Source: DATKMS01 sp041497995 (GTDB taxonomy: Bacteria > Desulfobacterota > Binatia > HRBIN30). From it: 19,347 nucleotides of DNA. The notes beneath the pieces were generated by a model that did no database searches, was not told the DNA's origin, and saw only the letters and a list, made by a program, of their open reading frames with translations. The stretch lies in assembly GCA_041497995.1 (NCBI GenBank), contig JBGQHM010000081.1:1-19347 (forward strand), written 5' to 3'. Position numbers and translations under genes: made by a program. Shown here piece by piece: positions 14,550 to 19,347 of the stretch; the stretch's first letter is position 1; every line of letters begins with the position of its first letter.

Positions 14550-14973
14550 GGGCCGCTCCTACCGCGCCGACCCGCTCGCGGAACTGCGTCGGGATCGACA
14601 GCTTGTTGGCCGCCAAGCGAAACGCTTCGCGGGCGGTTTCTTCCGACACCCCTTCCATCTCGAAGATGATGCGCCCGGGCTTGATGATCGCGACCCACAT
14701 CTCCGGCGCGCCCTTGCCTTTGCCCATCCGGGTCTCTGCGGGTTTCTTGGTGAGCGGCTTGTCCGGAAACACGCGGATCCAGACGCGGCCGCCGCGTTTG
14801 ATATGTCGCGTCAGCGCCACGCGTGCGGCTTCCAGCTCACGTGCACTCATCCAACCGCGGTCGGTGGCTTGCAGGCCGTAGTCCCCGAACGCCAGCGAGG
14901 ATCCGCGCCACGCGGTGCCGGACCGGCGCCCCTTCTGCAGCTTGCGATGTTTTACTTTCTTCGGTTGTAGCAT
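14539..14973 (-). CDS. rplP: 50S ribosomal protein L16
   Basis: A 144-residue late-assembly protein near the A site. It begins MLQPKKVKHRKLQKGRR; GGRVWIRVFPDKPLTKKPAE is followed by TRMGKGKGAPEMWVA. Arg82 corresponds to Arg81 of E. coli L16, the residue hydroxylated by YcfD there. It is slightly longer than in E. coli at the C-terminus. Start ATG at 14973, 13 nt after rpsC, with only a weak Shine-Dalgarno sequence, so coupling to rpsC is likely. Confidence 0.98.
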   Translation of the reverse strand: MLQPKKVKHRKLQKGRRSGTAWRGSSLAFGDYGLQATDRGWMSARELEAARVALTRHIKRGGRVWIRVFPDKPLTKKPAETRMGKGKGAPEMWVAIIKPGRIIFEMEGVSEETAREAFRLAANKLSIPTQFRERVGAVGAAHAL

Positions 14974-14986
14974 GGGTCGTCAGCGC

Positions 14987-15649
14987 TCACGTGCCGAGCG
15001 CGGCCTTCTGCTTCTCTTCTTCTTGGGTCAGCACCTCGCCGCGGAAGATCCACGCCTTGATGCCGATGATACCGTACGTCGTCTTTGCTTCGGCCAAACC
15101 GTAGCTGATATCGGCGCGCAACGTGTGCAACGGCACGCGACCTTCGCGATACCACTCTGTCCGCGCGATCTCCGCGCCGCCGAGCCGGCCGGCGCAGCGC
15201 ACCTTAACGCCTTGTGCGCCCATGCGCATGGCGCGGCCAACCGCTTCCTTCATAGCGCGACGGAAGGCAACGCGACGCTCGAGTTGCAGGGCGACGTTCT
15301 CCGCCACCAGCTGCGCATCGACGTCGGGCCGACGCACCTCATGAATGTTGATGAACGACTCGCGCTTGGTGAGCTTGGAAAGCTCGCTCTTCAGCTTCTC
15401 GATTTCGGCGCCCTTCTTGCCTATGACGATCCCCGGGCGCGCCGTGTAGATGTTGATCTTGGCCTTGTTGGCGGCGCGCTCGATCTCCACCTTGGAGACC
15501 CCGGCGTGGTACAGGCGCTCCTTGAGGAACTTGCGGATGCGCAAATCCTCGTGCAAGAGCTGCGCATAGTCGCGCCGCGCGAACCACTTGGAGTCCCAGG
15601 ACTCGATGACGCCGAGCCGAAATCCCTTCGGGTGTACTTTCTGTCCCAT
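14987..15649 (-). CDS. rpsC: 30S ribosomal protein S3
   Basis: A 220-residue protein at the mRNA entry site. It begins MGQKVHPKGFRLGVIESWDS. The type II KH domain has GIVIGKKG with the GxxG loop at 77-80, and the C-domain carries GRLGGAEIARTEW and DISYGLAEAKTTYGIIGIKAW. The ATG at 15649 follows rplV by 6 nt, with GAGG 4 nt upstream. The C-terminal tail is short. Confidence 0.98.
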   Translation of the reverse strand: MGQKVHPKGFRLGVIESWDSKWFARRDYAQLLHEDLRIRKFLKERLYHAGVSKVEIERAANKAKINIYTARPGIVIGKKGAEIEKLKSELSKLTKRESFINIHEVRRPDVDAQLVAENVALQLERRVAFRRAMKEAVGRAMRMGAQGVKVRCAGRLGGAEIARTEWYREGRVPLHTLRADISYGLAEAKTTYGIIGIKAWIFRGEVLTQEEEKQKAALGT

Positions 15650-15655
15650 ACGGCC

Positions 15656-16000
15656 TCAGGCTCCTTTGGTTCGCTCGTCGACGATGATGGTGATGTGACT
15701 GGTTCGCTTGAGCAGCGGCGTCGCGCGGCCATGCGCGCGTGGGAGGAAGCGCTTCATCGTCGTGCCGGCGTCGACGCTGACGCGGCTCACGTAGAGGCGA
15801 TCGACGTCGACGCGCTGGCGGTTCTCGGCGTTGGCAATCACCGACTTCAACGTCTTCGCGACCAGCCGCGCGCCCTTCTTCGGGAGGAAGTCGAGGATCA
15901 TCAACGCTTCCCCAACATTCTTTCCGCGGATCAGGTCGACGACTAACCGCACCTTTTGCGGAGAGATACGCAGATGGCGACTGACAGCACGTGCTTCCAT
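15656..16000 (-). CDS. rplV: 50S ribosomal protein L22
   Basis: A 114-residue protein whose long beta-hairpin lines the exit tunnel, the region where macrolide resistance changes occur in other bacteria. It begins MEARAVSRHLRISPQKVRLV, has LDFLPKKGARLVAKTLKSVI and the hairpin MKRFLPRAHGRATPLLKRTS. The ATG at 16000 is 1 nt after the rpsS stop with AAGGGG just upstream inside rpsS. Confidence 0.98.
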   Translation of the reverse strand: MEARAVSRHLRISPQKVRLVVDLIRGKNVGEALMILDFLPKKGARLVAKTLKSVIANAENRQRVDVDRLYVSRVSVDAGTTMKRFLPRAHGRATPLLKRTSHITIIVDERTKGA

Positions 16001-16001
16001 G

Positions 16002-16313
16002 CTACCCCTTCGCCGGCGGTGGTGGTGCGGAGGCGGGTTTCACCTCGGCTTTGCGGTCACCCGAGTGACCGTGGAACGTGCGTGTCGGTGAAAACTCGCC
16101 GAGCTTGTGGCCCACCATGTTCTCGGAGACGAAGACCGGCATGAACTTGCGCCCGTTGTGGACGGCAAACGTGTGCCCAACCATCTCGGGCGTGATCGTC
16201 GACCGCCGCGACCACGTGCGGATCACCCGCTTGTCGCGCGCAGCGTTCATCGTCTGCACCTTCTTGAGAAGATGCTCATCCACGAATGGCCCCTTCTTGA
16301 CCGAACGCGCCAC
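16002..16313 (-). CDS. rpsS: 30S ribosomal protein S19
   Basis: A 103-residue small-subunit head protein that works with S13. It begins MARSVKKGPFVDEHLLKKV, with TITPEMVGHTFAVHNGRKF and GHKLGEFSPTRTFHGHSGD. A Pro/Ala-rich tail (PASAPPPPAKG) ends the protein. The start is a GTG at 16313 with AGGAG about 6 nt upstream, 9 nt after rplB; no ATG fits the conserved N-terminus. Confidence 0.97.
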   Translation of the reverse strand: MARSVKKGPFVDEHLLKKVQTMNAARDKRVIRTWSRRSTITPEMVGHTFAVHNGRKFMPVFVSENMVGHKLGEFSPTRTFHGHSGDRKAEVKPASAPPPPAKG

Positions 16314-16322
16314 CTACTGCTC

Positions 16323-17144
16323 CTATCGGCTCCGCCGCTTGACAATGAAGCGGTCCGTGCGCGGGTTGTGCCGCGTCTTGTATCCCTTCGCCGGTTGTCC
16401 CCACGGCGATTGCGGGTGGTTGCCCTTCGAGCGTCCCTCGCCGCCGCCGTGCGGGTGATCGACCGGGTTCATAGCGATGCCACGCACCCGCGAACGTATG
16501 CCCAACCAGCGGCTGCGGCCCGCTTTGCCAATCGACACGTTCTCGTGATCGACGTTGCCGATCTGGCCAACGGTGGCCCGGCACGTGAGCTGGACGTAGC
16601 GCAACTCACCCGACGGCAACTTCAGCAGCGCGCGGGTGCCCTCCTTGGCCATAAGCTGCGCAGCCGTCCCGGCACCGCGCACCAACTGGCCGCCGCGGCC
16701 GGGCTTGAGCTCAATGTTGTGCACCATGGTGCCAGTAGGAATCTGTTTCAGCGCCATGGCGTTCCCCGGCTTGATGTCCGCGCCTTCCCCGGCCGACACC
16801 GCGTCACCCACACGCAATCCGAGCGGCGCCAGGATGTAGCGCTTTTCGCCGTCCGCGTAATGCAGCAACGCCAGCCGGGCAGAGCGGTTCGGATCGTATT
16901 CGATCGCCGCCACCTTCGCCGGCACGAGATCCTTGTCGCGGCGGAAGTCGATGATGCGGTACTGCCGCTTGTGCCCACCGCCACGGTGACGGCTGGTCAA
17001 ACGCCCCAGGGCGTTGCGGCCGCCCGACCGTGTGCGCGGCGCGAGCAGCCGGCGCTCGGGCTCTTTGTCGGTGATCTCCGAGAAATCGAGCACCGTCTGG
17101 AAGCGGCGCCCTGCCGATGTCGGATTGTATTGACGCGTTGCCAT
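16323..17144 (-). CDS. rplB: 50S ribosomal protein L2
   Basis: A 273-residue primary 23S rRNA-binding protein needed for subunit joining and peptidyl transfer. It begins MATRQYNPTSAGRRFQTVLD. The N-domain has GRNALGRLTSRHRGGGHKRQ and the C-domain MNPVDHPHGGGEGR, with His230 at the position of the E. coli functional His229. The length is identical to that of E. coli. The ATG at 17144 is 3 nt after rplW. Confidence 0.99.
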   Translation of the reverse strand: MATRQYNPTSAGRRFQTVLDFSEITDKEPERRLLAPRTRSGGRNALGRLTSRHRGGGHKRQYRIIDFRRDKDLVPAKVAAIEYDPNRSARLALLHYADGEKRYILAPLGLRVGDAVSAGEGADIKPGNAMALKQIPTGTMVHNIELKPGRGGQLVRGAGTAAQLMAKEGTRALLKLPSGELRYVQLTCRATVGQIGNVDHENVSIGKAGRSRWLGIRSRVRGIAMNPVDHPHGGGEGRSKGNHPQSPWGQPAKGYKTRHNPRTDRFIVKRRSR

Positions 17145-17147
17145 GGC

Positions 17148-17438
17148 TTACACGCTCTCGAAAAAGTCGATCCGCTGTCCTTCAGCCAACGTTACGTAGG
17201 CCTTCTTCCAGCGCGGTTTCTGCCCAGCCGCACGACCGACGCGGCGGGTTTTGCCAAGGTAGTTCAGTGTGCGCACCTTCTCTACCTTCACCTTGAACAG
17301 GGTCTCGACGGCGCGACGGATGTCGATCTTGTTGGCCTCGGGGCGCACGCGGAAAACGAACTGGTTGCCTTGCTCATTGACCAAGGTGCCCTTCTCGGTG
17401 ATCAGCGGTGAGGTCACCACGCGATGGAGATCCTTCAT
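17148..17438 (-). CDS. rplW: 50S ribosomal protein L23
   Basis: A 96-residue exit-tunnel protein, the docking site for trigger factor and SRP in the family. It contains VVTSPLITEKGTLVNE, FRVRPEANKIDIRRAVETLF, and the KVRTLNYLGKTRRVG loop. Its ATG overlaps the rplD stop by one base (ATGA-type junction), so translation is coupled. Confidence 0.98.
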   Translation of the reverse strand: MKDLHRVVTSPLITEKGTLVNEQGNQFVFRVRPEANKIDIRRAVETLFKVKVEKVRTLNYLGKTRRVGRAAGQKPRWKKAYVTLAEGQRIDFFESV

Positions 17439-18067
17439 CAGCCGAGCCTCCCGATCAGCACCTGCACGGCATCTTGGGTGAGGATGAGGCGATCGTACTT
17501 CAGGACATCGTAGACGTTCGCGCCCTCAGCGCGCAGCACTTTCACGTTGGCCAGATTGCGCGCGGCACGCTCGATGTTGTCGTCGCGCGACGGAATCACA
17601 ATGAGCGCGCTCTCGATCTCCAGACCGGCGACGAATTGCACCATCAGTTTGGTTTTCGGCGCTTCGAACTCGATCTTGTCCAGCACGAGCAGCTTGCCGT
17701 CTTTGGCTTTTGCCGCCAAGACGGCGCGTAACGCCGCCTTTCGTGCCGACGCCGGCAGGCGGTACGAATAGTCACGTGGTTGTGGGCCGAACAGCGTCGC
17801 GCCGCCAACCCACAGCGGCGAACGCGTGCTGCCGGCGCGGGCACGGCCGGTGCCCTTCTGCCGCCAGGGCTTCTTGCCACCACCCCTCACAAAGGCGCGT
17901 GTCTTTGTCTTGGACGTACCGGCGCGGCGGTTGGCCATCTGCATCTTGACCGTCTCGTACAGCAGATGGCGGCGCACCGGCCCGGCGAAGACCTCGGCTG
18001 GCAGAGTGATCTCGCCGACGCGCTCGTTCTGCTGCGACAGCACGGGTACGATCAACGGCTCAGACAC
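17438..18067 (-). CDS. rplD: 50S ribosomal protein L4
   Basis: A 209-residue protein; in E. coli it is also the autogenous repressor of the S10 operon. The tunnel-lining loop (about 53-90) reads KTKTRAFVRGGGKKPWRQKG, then TGRARAGSTRSPLWVGGATLFG, as in the family. The start is GTG at 18067, 8 nt inside rplC, with AAGGGGA 6-7 nt upstream. No S10-type L4-responsive leader could be recognised before rpsJ. Confidence 0.97.
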   Translation of the reverse strand: MSEPLIVPVLSQQNERVGEITLPAEVFAGPVRRHLLYETVKMQMANRRAGTSKTKTRAFVRGGGKKPWRQKGTGRARAGSTRSPLWVGGATLFGPQPRDYSYRLPASARKAALRAVLAAKAKDGKLLVLDKIEFEAPKTKLMVQFVAGLEIESALIVIPSRDDNIERAARNLANVKVLRAEGANVYDVLKYDRLILTQDAVQVLIGRLG

Positions 18068-18704
18068 GATGAGTCCCCTTCACTGCTGGCCGAATGATGA
18101 TCATGCCGTTGCGCGCGCCCGGTACGCAGCCGCGCACCAGCAGGACGTGCTCGTCCGAACGTATCGCGATCACTTCGATATTCTGTGTCGTCACGCGCTC
18201 GTTGCCGTACTGCCCGGCCATGCGCTTGCCCTTGAACACCCGTCCCGGGTACGAACGGTTACCGATCGAGCCGCCGTGACGGAAGTATTCGTGCGTCCCA
18301 TGGCTGCCTGGAAACCCGCTGAAACCATGGCGCTTGATCACGCCGGTGAAGCCGCGTCCCTTGGTCGTGCCGCTAACATCGATGCGGTCACCGACCTTGA
18401 AGATGTCATCCACCTTGACCTCCTGGCCAACGGTGTATGCCGCATCATCACCGGGAACGAACTCGCCCAACACCGCGAACACACCCTTGCCGGCCTTGAC
18501 GCAGTGGTTGCGATAGGCTTTCGCCGTTCGCTGTGGCTTCTGCTCGCCGAAGCCGAGTTGGAGGGCGACGTATCCGTCGCTCTCGGCAGTCTTCGTCTGC
18601 ACCACGGTGCAGGGCCCCGCCTGGATCACCGTCACCGGGATCAGCTCACCCTTGGCATCGAAGACCTGCGTCATGCCCAACTTTTTTCCGATCAGTCCCA
18701 ACAT
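18060..18704 (-). CDS. rplC: 50S ribosomal protein L3
   Basis: A 214-residue protein that starts 50S assembly together with L24. It begins MLGLIGKKLGMTQVFD. The long extension reaching the peptidyl transferase centre contains GRGFTGVIKRHGF, SHGTHEYFRHGGSIGNRSYP and GRVFKGKRMAGQYGNERVT. The length is normal. It follows rpsJ by 27 nt with only a weak ribosome-binding site and overlaps rplD by 8 nt. Confidence 0.98.
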   Translation of the reverse strand: MLGLIGKKLGMTQVFDAKGELIPVTVIQAGPCTVVQTKTAESDGYVALQLGFGEQKPQRTAKAYRNHCVKAGKGVFAVLGEFVPGDDAAYTVGQEVKVDDIFKVGDRIDVSGTTKGRGFTGVIKRHGFSGFPGSHGTHEYFRHGGSIGNRSYPGRVFKGKRMAGQYGNERVTTQNIEVIAIRSDEHVLLVRGCVPGARNGMIIIRPAVKGTHRV

Positions 18705-18731
18705 TGGCCCGTCACGAATTGTATCTGCAGA

Positions 18732-19040
<309 letters not shown>

Positions 19041-19047
19041 AAGTACG

Positions 19048-19115
19048 CGCTTATCGGTGTCTCGGTCGTTGCGTCTCTAGCGTCCGGTTCGGTTCCTCTC
19101 GATATACGATAAGCG
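19048..19115. promoter_or_regulatory. 9-bp inverted repeat in the tuf-rpsJ gap
   Basis: CGCTTATCG at 19048-19056 on the plus strand and its exact reverse complement CGATAAGCG at 19107-19115 are 50 bp apart. In the minus-strand transcript the downstream arm ends 7 nt before the rpsJ ATG, where a ribosome-binding site is expected. Pairing could close this region. The match could also be chance at about the percent level for a gap of this size. Confidence 0.4.
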
Positions 19116-19131
19116 ATCAGGGCTTGGCGTC

Positions 19132-19347
19132 TCACTTGAGGATCTTGCCGACGACGCCGGCGCCGACGGTCCGGCCGCCCTCGCGGATGGCGAAGCGTAA
19201 CCCCTCGTCCATCGCGATCGGCGTGATCAGATCGATGGTCACCCGGATGTTGTCCCCCGGCATCACCATCTCCGTGCCCGCCGGCAACGTCACTACCCCG
19301 GTCACGTCCGTCGTCCGAAAGTAAAACTGCGGCCGGTACCCTTGGAA
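19132..19347 (-). CDS. tuf: Elongation factor Tu, C-terminal part (cut by window edge)
   Basis: The last 71 codons of EF-Tu, which carries aminoacyl-tRNA to the ribosome. The frame enters at the window edge with FQGYRPQFYFRTTDVTGVV, continues MPGDNIRVTIDLITPIAM and ends GLRFAIREGGRTVGAGVVGK before ILK and TGA. This is domain 3, which contacts EF-Ts and tRNA. The rest lies beyond the window. tuf directly before rpsJ is the usual junction of the str and S10 groups. Confidence 0.97.
   Translation of the reverse strand, partial: FQGYRPQFYFRTTDVTGVVTLPAGTEMVMPGDNIRVTIDLITPIAMDEGLRFAIREGGRTVGAGVVGKILK

Noticed and set aside
16107..17411. Very long plus-strand open frame opposite rplB, rpsS and rplW (also 17826-19112, 14915-15946 and 5010-5936)
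   Set aside because: These are antisense shadows caused by GC-rich codon usage in known ribosomal genes; the translations are His/Arg-rich and match no family.

Overview
This is a GC-rich (by eye above 60%) bacterial chromosome segment dominated by one long minus-strand ribosomal protein cluster. From right to left, in transcription order, it reads: tuf (3' end only), rpsJ, rplC, rplD, rplW, rplB, rpsS, rplV, rpsC, rplP, rpmC, rpsQ, rplN, rplX, rplE, rpsN, rpsH, rplF, rplR, rpsE, rpmD, rplO, secY, adk, map, rpmJ, rpsM, rpsK, rpsD, rpoA, rplQ. This is the classical S10-spc-alpha superoperon, fused into one array with gaps of 0-31 nt apart from the tuf-rpsJ gap (about 91 nt) and the rpoA-rplQ gap (87 nt). 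Its products are ribosomal proteins, the RNA polymerase alpha subunit, the SecY translocon core, adenylate kinase and methionine aminopeptidase.

The organism is a bacterium. S14, S4, L36 and adenylate kinase are all of the cysteine-bearing zinc type, and L24 keeps a zinc-ribbon tail. Together with L30, the GC content and the flanking lipid or xenobiotic-type genes, this would suit a deltaproteobacterial-grade lineage such as Desulfobacterota or Binatota. That placement is inference; no taxonomic marker was compared.

The left end (1-4127) is unrelated accessory DNA. Positions 1-402 hold no gene but contain about four 41-bp tandem units built around a CAGGCCTG palindrome. A minus-strand Tat-exported aldo/keto reductase with a two-cluster ferredoxin tail (403-1662) diverges from a plus-strand pair, an epoxide-hydrolase-like alpha/beta hydrolase (1788-2672) and a thiolase (2684-3910). 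The thiolase converges on rplQ.

The most notable observation is that rplX (L24) is interrupted by an in-frame TAA at codon 62. The reading frame continues undamaged for 44 more codons, with a recognisable zinc-ribbon end, so the sequence looks like a single G-to-T nonsense change, a sequence error or read-through in an otherwise intact gene. Other points are a missing infA between map and rpmJ, an imperfect inverted repeat inserted between rpoA and rplQ, a 9-bp inverted repeat placed over the ribosome-binding region of rpsJ, and eight non-ATG starts in the cluster. I see no mobile element, CRISPR array, defence system or RNA gene, and no clear evidence for an undescribed multi-gene system.
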